A stretch of DNA of 64,000 nt from an uncultured SAR116 cluster alpha proteobacterium (GCA_902619485.1 CACNEF010000001.1:62001-126000), one strand, 5' to 3'. Counted from the stretch's first letter, positions 1 to 9,446 are shown. Made by a program: numbers and translations. The notes: generated by a model from the letters alone, not told the origin.

Positions 1-337
1 TTAAGTGTCTTCCAGTCTCTCTACATGTTTGGTGTAAGTTATCAAGAGGAGACCCCGATAATTCTAATTGTCCACCAGGTTCAAGAGAAATTGACGCACC
101 AGTTTCATCTTTTAAGGCAATCGTATTGTTTTTTTCTAAAATTTTTTCCCAATTATTTTCTTTTGCAAGATTATTTAATAGTTCACTTACACCTGATTTA
201 CCAAAATAACCAACTCTTTCTAAGTTATTTAAATGAAAAACAAATTTTTCATGTTCCGTACCTATTTTCCAATCTTCTCTTTTTTTTTCACCTTCTTTAA
301 ACCAATTCATGAGGTGTTCTTTTTTTAATCTTGGCAT
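1..337 (-). CDS. gshA: Glutamate-cysteine ligase (plant/alphaproteobacterial type), N-terminal part; continues past the left window edge
   Basis: Minus-strand reading from ATG at 337: MPRLKKEHLMNWFKEGEKKREDWKIGTEHEKFVFHLNN...ASISLEPGGQLELSGSPLDNLHQTCRETGRHL. IGTEHEKF and SLEPGGQxELSG are GCS2-type motifs. Open to base 1; absent from the ORF track because it is truncated. Confidence 0.85.
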   Translation of the reverse strand, partial: MPRLKKEHLMNWFKEGEKKREDWKIGTEHEKFVFHLNNLERVGYFGKSGVSELLNNLAKENNWEKILEKNNTIALKDETGASISLEPGGQLELSGSPLDNLHQTCRETGRHL

Positions 338-433
338 TTAGATCTCATATTTAGATTATGGTATAAATTGAAAATATTAACACTTAATATTTTATAGTAT
401 TTCTAACCTATATTGAACTTAATTATACGATTA

Positions 434-1228
434 TTAATTATTTTTTATATCTCCATTTAAAAAGTGCCAAAAAGAAAGAGCAGTAATTACTGCTGTATCA
501 GATCTCAAAATTCTAGGTCCTAGATCAATTGGTCTTATAAACTTCTTTTCTCTCAAATAATTTGTTTCATTTGCACTGAAACCACCTTCAGGACCCACTA
601 GAATAGCACCAAAAGACTTTGTTGATAGATTTTGAAAATCTATTTTGACGGCATCATTGTTTCTAATCGTTTCGTCACAAAAAAATATAATTCGATCATT
701 ATCCCAATTAGGAATTAAATCTTTAAGTTTCTTTACAGCACAGACTTCAGGGATAGTTATGCGTTCGCATTGTTCAGAAGATTCAATAGCTATATCTTGC
801 ATTCTTTTTAGATTTAAATTTTTTGTAATAGTGCGTTCTGTAATTACAGGGATAATTTTAGATACTCCCAATTCAGTTGCCTTTTGCACTATATATTCAG
901 TTGGAGATTTTTTAACTGGTGCAAATAATAACCAAATATCATTGTCAATTTGGACATCTCGTGTTTTTTTAATAATATCAATAATAATTGTATTTTTATA
1001 AATTTCAGAAATTTTAGCCAAAAACTCACCATTAACGCCATTGAAAACTAAAATTGAATCATCAATTTTTTTTCTCATTACATTTATTAAATAATGCACT
1101 TGCTTATTTTCTAATTTAACTGGACTTTTTAAAGATATTTTTCCTGGAAAATAAAGTCTGATTTTAGCTTTATAAGATAAGTCTAACATTACAAAACCGT
1201 ATAACTGTAAATTAATTTCACTGCTCAT
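434..1228 (-). CDS. rsmE: 16S rRNA (uracil1498-N3)-methyltransferase RsmE; true start may be Met at 1189
   Basis: C-terminal GPEGGFSANE...LGPRILRSDTAVITAL is the RsmE/SPOUT signature. Confidence 0.9.
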   Translation of the reverse strand: MSSEINLQLYGFVMLDLSYKAKIRLYFPGKISLKSPVKLENKQVHYLINVMRKKIDDSILVFNGVNGEFLAKISEIYKNTIIIDIIKKTRDVQIDNDIWLLFAPVKKSPTEYIVQKATELGVSKIIPVITERTITKNLNLKRMQDIAIESSEQCERITIPEVCAVKKLKDLIPNWDNDRIIFFCDETIRNNDAVKIDFQNLSTKSFGAILVGPEGGFSANETNYLREKKFIRPIDLGPRILRSDTAVITALSFWHFLNGDIKNN

Positions 1229-2178
1229 TGATTACAATAAAGTATAATGATATTGCATTATTTATGAATATACCCAAACAAAATAATTCTGACATGCTAG
1301 ATAGTGGTTGGTGGGACATATTACCTAAGCATTATATTAAATGGATAAGATTGGGAAGATTTGACAGACCAGTCGGTTTTTGGCTTCTTCTTCTACCTGG
1401 GTGGTGGGTGCTTCCATTAACAAATTTAGATTTAATAAACTGTATAAAACTAATGTTTGTTTTCTTAATAGGGTCAATTGTAATGAGAGCTGCCGGATGT
1501 ACTATTAATGATATGTGGGACAAAGATATTGATAAAAAAATTTCTAGAACAAAAAAAAGACCGCTTGCTAGTGGTGAAATTTCAATTTTACATGCAACCT
1601 ATTTTTTAATTACAATGTTACTAATTGGTTTAATTTGTCTATATCAATTAAATATCAAGACTTGGTTTGTAGCTGTCTCAGCCATACCTCTAGTTATTCT
1701 ATATCCCTTGGCTAAAAGATTTACAAAATGGCCACAAATTATATTAGGATTAACCTTTAGTTGGGCTGTCCCAACAGCTTGGTCTGCTGCAAATGAAGAG
1801 TGGAATTTAGGAATATTCTTTATGTATTTGGCAACTGTGTTCTGGATCATTGGATATGACACAATTTATGGATGCCAGGATAAAAATGAAGATGAAATTT
1901 TTGGTATTAAAAATTCAGCAGTTTCAGCTAAAAACTTCTTAACTCTTTTTGTAGGATGTTCTTATAGTTTTATGTTTTGCTTATTAATTATTAGTGGATA
2001 TTTATTAAACAATAATATCTTTTGGTACATTGGTGTATCGATTTGTGGATTGCATCTTGCTAATCAAGTAAGAAAAATAAAAAACATAGAACAGCACAAC
2101 CCACTGCAAATATTTAAATCAAATATCGTCCTTGGTTTATTTTTAACATTATCATCTCTAGGAAATCATGTAAGCTAA
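1228..2178 (+). CDS. ubiA: 4-hydroxybenzoate octaprenyltransferase UbiA; likely start at 1264 (MNIPKQ)
   Basis: RLGRFDRPVGFWLLLLPGWW, NDMWDKDIDKKISRTKKRPLASGEIS and YDTIYGCQDKNED motifs. Confidence 0.93.
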   Translation: MITIKYNDIALFMNIPKQNNSDMLDSGWWDILPKHYIKWIRLGRFDRPVGFWLLLLPGWWVLPLTNLDLINCIKLMFVFLIGSIVMRAAGCTINDMWDKDIDKKISRTKKRPLASGEISILHATYFLITMLLIGLICLYQLNIKTWFVAVSAIPLVILYPLAKRFTKWPQIILGLTFSWAVPTAWSAANEEWNLGIFFMYLATVFWIIGYDTIYGCQDKNEDEIFGIKNSAVSAKNFLTLFVGCSYSFMFCLLIISGYLLNNNIFWYIGVSICGLHLANQVRKIKNIEQHNPLQIFKSNIVLGLFLTLSSLGNHVS

Positions 2179-2189
2179 TAACAGAGGTT

Positions 2190-3011
2190 TTAAACTTTAT
2201 ACTTTAACCTAAACACACCGTCTACTAAAATCATATGTGGGAAAGTTAACGCTGCCAAACCAATAAAAGTTACTTTTATAATTGTATCTGTATATGAATA
2301 TAAATTTAGTAAAATATAATATACAGTTCCGCCACCTAACCAACTCAATACAGAAAAAATAATCATTAGGTACAATATTTTTTTCTTTTCCATAAAGTTA
2401 AGTAATGTTGGTATAATTCTTTTAAAATGGTGAATGCTGTGAATAAGACAAAAATATATTGCAAAAGCTGGCAAAGGGGGAAAAAGTGATATCACTAAAA
2501 CCATTACAGTAAATAATTTAATATAATTTTTAGAGAAAGTAATTTTTTTATAATTAAATAACATTAAAATTAATGAGAAAGTCCATACTAAAAGAGCCAT
2601 ATAAAGAAATTGCCACAATAAATACAATTGATTACCAGATAAAATTGAAAAGAGATGATTAACTTCATCTTTGTTAAAAAAAATTATGCCCAATACTACC
2701 ACCCCCCCATGAGCATAACCACAGATATAATATAAAGTATTATTTTTCCAATTTAAATCACCACAACCAAAATGAAAAATACTTAGTATTAAGAACAAAA
2801 TGAGGGAGAAAACTGGTAAAAAATACCAGAGAACAACAATTAATGAACCGACAAATAAATATGTAATTATAAATCGTACCTGCAAATAAAAACTTTTCGT
2901 AAAACCTAATGTAACAGAGATGGCACCATCAAGAGCTCCATGGGGAATACCCATAAAAATAATAAAAAATAATGAGATATAATCTAACCAATCTAAGGTA
3001 AATTGAACCAT
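2190..3011 (-). CDS. blh: Beta-carotene 15,15'-dioxygenase, Blh/Brp family (retinal synthesis)
   Basis: Polytopic protein with GIPHGALDGAIS, FHFGCGDL and HSIHHFKR His motifs; position next to crtY. Confidence 0.85.
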   Translation of the reverse strand: MVQFTLDWLDYISLFFIIFMGIPHGALDGAISVTLGFTKSFYLQVRFIITYLFVGSLIVVLWYFLPVFSLILFLILSIFHFGCGDLNWKNNTLYYICGYAHGGVVVLGIIFFNKDEVNHLFSILSGNQLYLLWQFLYMALLVWTFSLILMLFNYKKITFSKNYIKLFTVMVLVISLFPPLPAFAIYFCLIHSIHHFKRIIPTLLNFMEKKKILYLMIIFSVLSWLGGGTVYYILLNLYSYTDTIIKVTFIGLAALTFPHMILVDGVFRLKYKV

Positions 3012-4108
3012 TTACGATACACAACATAAAAAAATGATTTAATAAATGGTATTTTAGGCATTGAAATAATTATTTTGCAAGTTGTTAATAGTGAAGCATT
3101 TCCAGACATAAATTTAGCCATTTCATCACCATTTAAAATTCTGCCTAAACTTGAAAAAATTTTGGAAGCTAAGATAGGATACTCATTGATAACATTTATA
3201 AATATTTCATCTAAAAATAAATCAATAGCATTATGAATTTGTGTATTAATTTTTTTTCTATTTTTTATTTGGCTAATTATTTGAAATGCCTGTTTTTGAA
3301 TAAAAGTAAAAGCATATCCTGAAGAAGGTCTTACTGCCCCACCTCTTGTACCAATATTAAAAAATTCTCTAGATACACAAGAAATATAATGCATGGGAAT
3401 AATACCTTTTTCATGATCACTCTTTGTGAACTTGACTAAGTTAAAATATTTTTTGAGATATTTTGAAATTTCAGCTGAATAAAATTCTTTGTTCTCAACT
3501 GTTTTTGAAAACATTGTAGATTCAACCAATGCTTTCCGTTTACTAAATGGTAGTAGGTAAATAAAATGCATACCTCTTGACTGATCACATCTGAAATCCA
3601 TTAATGTTACTATATCTTGATCAAATACATCTTTCTCAGAAGTAACTACAAATCCTTCAAAGTGCTGCAACAAAATATTGTTCGGAATTTTAGGTGGTCT
3701 ACTATCAAATACTAAATCACCATTAATTTTCTTATTCTTAACAAATAATTGACCATCTTTTTCAAGTACATCATTTTCTAAAATGGTATATTTTTGACTT
3801 GGAAGTTGTTTTTTACATATACCCAACCATTTTTTCCTTTTTATCACACAATAAGGATGTTTAACTGACGTTAGAATATGTTTAGAGTCATTAGTATTGA
3901 TTGACCATTTAGACCACACATGATTTGCTTTTTTATAAGCATCATCATTAATTTTTACTTTCCAAAATCCCCAAAAATGATCTTTATTAGTTTTATTTTT
4001 GTTACCTATAAATAAATTAAATTTGTAGTTAGGTAAGTTGTGAATTAATCTAGCTAATGATAATGCTGCACAACCACCTCCAATAATGTTAATTTCCTTT
4101 TTTATCAT
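2993..4108 (-). CDS. crtY: Lycopene beta-cyclase
   Basis: N-terminal dinucleotide-binding GGGCAALSLA; VFDSRPP; MDFRCDQSRGMHFIYLLPFSKRKALVESTMFS; operon context. Confidence 0.87.
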   Translation of the reverse strand: MIKKEINIIGGGCAALSLARLIHNLPNYKFNLFIGNKNKTNKDHFWGFWKVKINDDAYKKANHVWSKWSINTNDSKHILTSVKHPYCVIKRKKWLGICKKQLPSQKYTILENDVLEKDGQLFVKNKKINGDLVFDSRPPKIPNNILLQHFEGFVVTSEKDVFDQDIVTLMDFRCDQSRGMHFIYLLPFSKRKALVESTMFSKTVENKEFYSAEISKYLKKYFNLVKFTKSDHEKGIIPMHYISCVSREFFNIGTRGGAVRPSSGYAFTFIQKQAFQIISQIKNRKKINTQIHNAIDLFLDEIFINVINEYPILASKIFSSLGRILNGDEMAKFMSGNASLLTTCKIIISMPKIPFIKSFFYVVYRKWFNLP

Positions 4109-5009
4109 TCACTAAATTTTCTAAATAAATATGTAGTTCAGAATTATGCATTTTCTTGTTTCTTAAATAAAAAATCTCTTTAAAAGTCTTAAATAGTGTA
4201 ATTTTTATTTTCGAGAAGATTGATGTTATTTGCCTTCCATTTTGCCAATTGTAATTTTCATTTTCTAACTGCACCCCAATCTCTCTATAAACTCCTGATG
4301 CTACAGAAATTGCAACCCTTGTATTAAAGGGCAGAAAGGTGAAACCTTTTTCTCCACTCAAATAATATTGTTCAGCTAGAATTAATAATTTTTTAATACC
4401 TTTTGAAATCATATGAATTTTTTTTAAGTCATTAGTTTTAGCTGCTAAAACTATTTCTTTAGGTGAAATATTCTGAACCCAGCTCCCAGGTAAATATCGT
4501 CTTCCCATTTTAGCGTCTTCTAAAATATCTCTTGCAATATTTGTAAGCTGCATAGCTATTCCGAGATCTATAGCAAATGATTTAGCAAGACCATTATTAC
4601 ACTTTAAAGCATCACACATCATTATTCCAACAGTTCCAGCAACATGATAAGAATATCTAATTAACTCTTCTTCCTGCTCAAATAAAACACCCTTTTGATC
4701 TAAAATAAGTCCATCAATTAAATCTATTACTACTTTTCTAGAAGATGATTTTAAAAATTTAGGATACTTAATTGAATAATTATTTTCTAGTTCTGTAATT
4801 GTATGTTTTTTAATTATGGATTTAATATTAATGAGATGATTATGGGAATTAGCTTCACCACTATCTGCTATGTCATCTAAAATTCTACAAAAACTATATA
4901 ACTCAGCCGCCCTATTAATGCATTCTTTTTTCAAGAACTTACCAGCCCAATGAAAACTTTTGCCATTTTTTTTTAGCACTATTTTGTCATCATCAATATG
5001 GCAATCCAT
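4089..5009 (-). CDS. crtB: Phytoene synthase
   Basis: SFHWAGKFL, FCRILDDIADSGEA, QLTNIARDILEDAKMGRRYLP (squalene/phytoene synthase motifs). Confidence 0.93.
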   Translation of the reverse strand: MDCHIDDDKIVLKKNGKSFHWAGKFLKKECINRAAELYSFCRILDDIADSGEANSHNHLINIKSIIKKHTITELENNYSIKYPKFLKSSSRKVVIDLIDGLILDQKGVLFEQEEELIRYSYHVAGTVGIMMCDALKCNNGLAKSFAIDLGIAMQLTNIARDILEDAKMGRRYLPGSWVQNISPKEIVLAAKTNDLKKIHMISKGIKKLLILAEQYYLSGEKGFTFLPFNTRVAISVASGVYREIGVQLENENYNWQNGRQITSIFSKIKITLFKTFKEIFYLRNKKMHNSELHIYLENLVNDKKGN

Positions 5010-5020
5010 ATAAAGCTCTT

Positions 5021-6517
5021 TTATCTTAATAAACTTTCGACTACTTTTGCAGATGATAATACACCCGGAATACCAGCACCAGGATGAGCTCCAGCTGCAG
5101 CAAAGAATAAATTATCAATATGAGGATCTTTATTATGATATCGAAACCATGCAGATTGTGAAAAATTTGGTGCTATTGAAAACCCCGCACCATGAGTAGA
5201 ACGGTAATCATTTTTAAAATCAACTGGAGTCATGTAAAATTCGTCACAAATATTATTTTTTAATTCTGGTAAAATTGTACTATCTAATGCGTTTACAATT
5301 CTGTCTTTAAGTTTATCACCTTCAATTGCCCAATTAATATTTCCTTGTAAATTAGGAACAGGACAAAGAACATAAATGCTATCACATCCTTTTGGTGCAA
5401 AACTTTCATCAGTTGCAGTTGGTCTATGTATATATAATGAAAAATCTTCACTTAAAATTTTGTTATCAAAAATATCAGTTAATAACCCTTTAAATCTTTT
5501 ACTTAACCAAATTGAATGATGAGCTATATTTAGATATTGTTTTTTAGTTCCAAAGAACAAAACAAACATTCCGAAAGAATAACTGGTAAATCTTTCTGGT
5601 AGAAATTTTTTTCTTTTTTTTCTTTTTGATTTCAAGATTTCATTATAGAAGGTAGGTGGATCACCATTAAAAACAAAATTATCAGCATGAAATGTATTGC
5701 CATTCATGCATTCAATTTTTTCAATTTTACCATTTATTTCAAAAGCATTTTTTATGTCTGTATTGTATTTAATTTCAACACCAGTCCGCTGTAATAAGTT
5801 CGTTAACTCTTCAACAAGTTTTCCAGTACCACCCATACTAAAATAAACTCCCCAATTTCTTTCTAAAAAATGTATAAGTGCATAAATGGAAGTAGTAGAA
5901 AAAGGATTTCCTCCAACTAACAATGGATGTATAGAAAAAGCTGCTCTTAAATTTGGATTTTTGATATATTTATTTACTAATTGGGAAACTGTTAAATAAC
6001 TTTTCAATTTTATTAATGCCGGTACTTGTTTCATCATATAAAAAAAAGAGTTAAAAGGTTTATCTGATAATTTTGTAAAACCAACATCAAAAATTGCTTT
6101 GGAAGCTTTTAATAATTTATAATAATTGTTTGCATCTTCAATTGAAAATCTTTTCATTTCATTTTCAGTTTTTTTTATACTTTCTGAATAATCAAAAGTT
6201 TGACCATCATGAAAATGAAACCTGTACCAAGGTTCTAAAGGTTTAAACTTAATATATTCTTCTCTTTTCTCGTTGAATAGTTCAAAAAGTTCATCAAATA
6301 AAAAAGGAGCTGTTATTACAGTTGGACCAGCATCGTGTTTGAAACCGTTTTTTTTAAAAACTTGCGCTCTTCCTCCTAAAGAACCTAATCTTTCTAACAA
6401 AGTAACTTGATGACCCAGGGCTCTTAATCTAAGAGCAGTTGCTATACCACCAAAACCACCGCCAATTACAATACTTCTAAGTTTTTTATTAATTTGTTTT
6501 TTTTCAGATAAATTCAT
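5021..6517 (-). CDS. crtI: Phytoene desaturase
   Basis: VIGGGFGGIATALRLRALGHQVTLLERLGSLGGRAQVF; C-terminal FFAAAGAHPGAGIPGVLSSAKV. Confidence 0.95.
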   Translation of the reverse strand: MNLSEKKQINKKLRSIVIGGGFGGIATALRLRALGHQVTLLERLGSLGGRAQVFKKNGFKHDAGPTVITAPFLFDELFELFNEKREEYIKFKPLEPWYRFHFHDGQTFDYSESIKKTENEMKRFSIEDANNYYKLLKASKAIFDVGFTKLSDKPFNSFFYMMKQVPALIKLKSYLTVSQLVNKYIKNPNLRAAFSIHPLLVGGNPFSTTSIYALIHFLERNWGVYFSMGGTGKLVEELTNLLQRTGVEIKYNTDIKNAFEINGKIEKIECMNGNTFHADNFVFNGDPPTFYNEILKSKRKKRKKFLPERFTSYSFGMFVLFFGTKKQYLNIAHHSIWLSKRFKGLLTDIFDNKILSEDFSLYIHRPTATDESFAPKGCDSIYVLCPVPNLQGNINWAIEGDKLKDRIVNALDSTILPELKNNICDEFYMTPVDFKNDYRSTHGAGFSIAPNFSQSAWFRYHNKDPHIDNLFFAAAGAHPGAGIPGVLSSAKVVESLLR

Positions 6518-6531
6518 TTAAATTGTTAACC

Positions 6532-6571
6532 ATATAAAAAAAAAGCCTGTAGGTTTGCCTACAGGCTTTTG
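6532..6571 (-). terminator. Rho-independent terminator downstream of proteorhodopsin, upstream of crtI
   Basis: Perfect 13-bp stem AAAAGCCTGTAGG (6542-6554) / CCTACAGGCTTTT (6559-6571) with a 4-nt loop. A 10-A run at 6536-6545 gives a U-tract on the minus-strand transcript. Confidence 0.9.
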
Positions 6572-6589
6572 ATTTAATTTTTTTTATGC

Positions 6590-7354
6590 TTACGCATCGG
6601 ATTCTGTGGTTGCTGCTGCCCATATCGCTAAACAAAAAGCAATTTTGTTAATAACATCTGCAATGTTATAAATAAAATTTAAGCTGTTTGCATCAGCACC
6701 ACCAGCCATATAACCCATGAAATAACCAATTGGGTAAATAGCCCAACCAATTGTCACAATCCATTTCATTGTGTTAAAAGCTGATTGAACGGATTCAGGT
6801 GCACTTTCTGCACTTACTTTACTAGCTTCACCAGCAAATATTTCATATAGAATGAATATCCATCCAGCCATTCCAACTACAAAACCAATAGTTGCATTTA
6901 TAAAACCAGCCTCACCTAGATATCCACCAATTAACATTACTAAAGATCCAAGAAATAATCTCCAGAACACGCCACCAGCAACTGCTGTACATGCTGCTAA
7001 AATCAAGTAGAATTCTATCATTTGAAGTGGAACTGTAATTATCCAATCTACATATCTAAATACAGTTGGTGATTCTCCCGTGGCTGCCCAAATTTCTCTC
7101 ATGTAGAAATAGTGAACTCCAGCAACTAAAGTAACAAGAGCACCAACAACTAGAGATGTTCTCCACTTGCCTTTAACTCTCAATGATTCCATTAAGAAAA
7201 AAACAGTTGCTGCAACCATGGAAATAGATATTATCCAGAAACTTATACCAACAGCATCACCTGGGTCTAGATTATTACCGTGTGACCCTGCAAATGAAAG
7301 TGTTGGAAGTAAGGCTAAAAAACTAGCCGGTATTAAATATTTTAAAAAAGACAT
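6590..7354 (-). CDS. Proteorhodopsin, light-driven proton pump, predicted blue-tuned
   Basis: Signal peptide plus seven hydrophobic segments; FRYVDWIITVPLQMIEFYLIL (D97/T101/E108 equivalents, Q at 105); IADVINKIAFCLAIW Schiff-base Lys helix; GVHYFYMR. Confidence 0.97.
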   Translation of the reverse strand: MSFLKYLIPASFLALLPTLSFAGSHGNNLDPGDAVGISFWIISISMVAATVFFLMESLRVKGKWRTSLVVGALVTLVAGVHYFYMREIWAATGESPTVFRYVDWIITVPLQMIEFYLILAACTAVAGGVFWRLFLGSLVMLIGGYLGEAGFINATIGFVVGMAGWIFILYEIFAGEASKVSAESAPESVQSAFNTMKWIVTIGWAIYPIGYFMGYMAGGADANSLNFIYNIADVINKIAFCLAIWAAATTESDA

Positions 7355-7388
7355 TTATAAACTCCCCTTATACTTGTCATGTTTAATT

Positions 7389-7404
7389 TCTAGCAACTGC
7401 TAGA
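7389..7404. promoter_or_regulatory. 16-bp near-perfect inverted repeat in the proteorhodopsin upstream region
   Basis: TCTAGCA-AC-TGCTAGA, 35-50 nt upstream of the rhodopsin start codon. Confidence 0.45.
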
Positions 7405-7710
7405 TTCAATGCAAAATAGCACTTTAGCCAAAACAATAAAAGGGAATTTGTGGTTAGGCAACAAATAAAAGTAATTTAAATGCATTTTTTTTTGGTGTTT
7501 TTTGTTAACTTATTGTTTTATAATGGTTTATTTTTTGATAACAATTATCATTTTCAATAAAAAATTAAGTAAATTTGTCTGTCTTAGGGGATTTAATGGT
7601 CAAATTTTACTAATTTTGTGTATTTTTTGTGTTCCCAAAAATTAAGATAAACATAACTTTTAATAGCAAAAAGATTTTTTAACCAAAAAAACCATATCTA
7701 ATAATTGAGA

Positions 7711-8487
7711 TTAAATTATTAAGTTACCACGAACACTTTTTTTTACAATTTCCCATTCAGGATTTTTTGGTTGTATTGCTTTACTCTTTAGCTTTTCATG
7801 AAGACTTATTCTGTAAGTTTTGTCTTTAACTACCTTGTCAATCCACTCTGGTAACCTGTTTTCTTCAATACCTAAACTATAAATTAAATATGATAATGCT
7901 TTTTTTTCACTAGTACTTTTTAATGTCATATTCTTAGCACTAATTTCGGATAACCTTTTAGGTTTATTGTCGTTAAATGGGAAAACACCTGCAATTGAGA
8001 TATATCCATATACTTGTTTTGTATATTCAAAATCTTTTATTTTAACAGTGTCTAACTTTAATTTCACAAAACTGTATGCAACTCCTAACGCTTCACTTAA
8101 ATGCATAATTTCTAATTGTTCTTCATTAAGCCATAATACATTAAGATCTACTTCAGTTCCTTTGCTTGGCCATTGGGTGGCTGGCATTGATCCATAGGCT
8201 GACAAAGACGCTGCATAAACTATATCAGAATCTATTAAAATAGCAGGCGTGACACAAATATCCTGATTTAATGAAAATTTTCTTTTTAATTGATATGGTG
8301 ATCTATTAGAGCCAACTGATAATATTGGTATTCTATTATTAAGGTTATCACAGATGCCTTTAATAAATTCACCCTTATAAAATGAAAAAGAATAATTGGG
8401 TGCAAAATATGGATAGTTTACAGCTCTATCAAATGACGAAAAATTAGGAAATAATTCTTTAGTAATTTTTTGATCATCATGTCTCAT
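7711..8487 (-). CDS. Conserved hypothetical protein
   Basis: 258-aa ORF with plausible composition; contains SVGSNRSPYQLKRKF and AYGSMPATQWPSKGTEVDLNVLWLNEEQLEIM; no family named confidently. Confidence 0.7.
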   Translation of the reverse strand: MRHDDQKITKELFPNFSSFDRAVNYPYFAPNYSFSFYKGEFIKGICDNLNNRIPILSVGSNRSPYQLKRKFSLNQDICVTPAILIDSDIVYAASLSAYGSMPATQWPSKGTEVDLNVLWLNEEQLEIMHLSEALGVAYSFVKLKLDTVKIKDFEYTKQVYGYISIAGVFPFNDNKPKRLSEISAKNMTLKSTSEKKALSYLIYSLGIEENRLPEWIDKVVKDKTYRISLHEKLKSKAIQPKNPEWEIVKKSVRGNLII

Positions 8488-8501
8488 ATCAAATAATCTT
8501 T

Positions 8502-9446
8502 TTATAAACCTAAAGTTTCATTATACCCTAGAGCAATATTCATAGACTGTATAGCAGCGCCAGAAGCGCCTTTTCCTAAGTTATCTAATCTAGAAGAAAT
8601 AATTAATTGGTCATTGTCATCATTCCCAAAAACACTTATATCTAGACAGTTTGTTCCAACTAAGTTATCTGGCCTAAAATATCCTTTGTCGCTTATACCT
8701 TCATCTTTTTTTAAAACTTTAATAAAGTTAGCTCCTGAGTAAAATTCTTCCATTAGGGATTGGATCTTTTCAGTATCTATTTTATCATTAAACCAAGAAA
8801 AATGTAATGGTATAGTAACAATCATACCTTGAATGAAATTACCAACCGATGGACTAAAAATTGGTGTTCGCTCTAACTTGTTATGATAAATTATTTCTGG
8901 TAAATGTTTGTGATTTAATTTTAGTCCATAATTAAAAAAAGGTTCATTATTTGTTTCCTTAAAATAATTAATCATCGATTTTCCGCCACCTGAATAACCA
9001 CTAACAGCATTTATGACAATTGGAATATTTTTGCTTAAAATACCATTTGATATAAGTGGTTTTAGAATTACATTAGCCCCAGTAGAATAACATCCAGGTG
9101 ATGCAATGCGTTTTGAATTTTCAAGACTTTTTCTGTAATTCTCTCCTAGCTCTGGAAGTCCATATGACCAATTTGGGTTAGTTCTATGAGCTGTAGAAGC
9201 ATCAATAATTATTGGAGATTTATCTCCAAGTTCATCAGCTATTTGAACTGTTTCAATAGATATTTCATCAGGTAAGCACAAAAATGTTACATCCGATTTT
9301 GCTAACATTTCTTTTTTATAAGAAATATCTTTTCTTTTAGATTGATCAACTGACATTATGTTAATATTTGGATGCTTACTTAACTTTTCATGAACTTGCA
9401 AACCTGTAGTGCCAGTTTCTCCATCAATAAAAATATCCTTTTTCAT
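8502..9446 (-). CDS. argC: N-acetyl-gamma-glutamyl-phosphate reductase (type 2 ArgC)
   Basis: FIDGETGTTGLQVHEKL, SPGCYSTGANVILKPL, SGYSGGGKSM. Confidence 0.93.
   Translation of the reverse strand: MKKDIFIDGETGTTGLQVHEKLSKHPNINIMSVDQSKRKDISYKKEMLAKSDVTFLCLPDEISIETVQIADELGDKSPIIIDASTAHRTNPNWSYGLPELGENYRKSLENSKRIASPGCYSTGANVILKPLISNGILSKNIPIVINAVSGYSGGGKSMINYFKETNNEPFFNYGLKLNHKHLPEIIYHNKLERTPIFSPSVGNFIQGMIVTIPLHFSWFNDKIDTEKIQSLMEEFYSGANFIKVLKKDEGISDKGYFRPDNLVGTNCLDISVFGNDDNDQLIISSRLDNLGKGASGAAIQSMNIALGYNETLGL

Noticed and set aside
25-300. Plus-strand 91-aa ORF in the track
   Set aside because: Antisense to the truncated gshA reading frame (1-337, minus), which has clear family motifs; the ORF is low-complexity Leu/Phe-rich.
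645-1001. Plus-strand 118-aa ORF
   Set aside because: Fully antisense to rsmE; no recognisable motifs.
1228-1263. Overlapping divergent starts of rsmE and ubiA as an unusual head-to-head overlap
   Set aside because: Both frames have better internal starts (1189 for rsmE, 1264 for ubiA), leaving a normal divergent promoter gap.
7167-7403. Plus-strand 78-aa ORF overlapping the proteorhodopsin start
   Set aside because: Shadow ORF antisense to the opsin signal peptide and helix A region.
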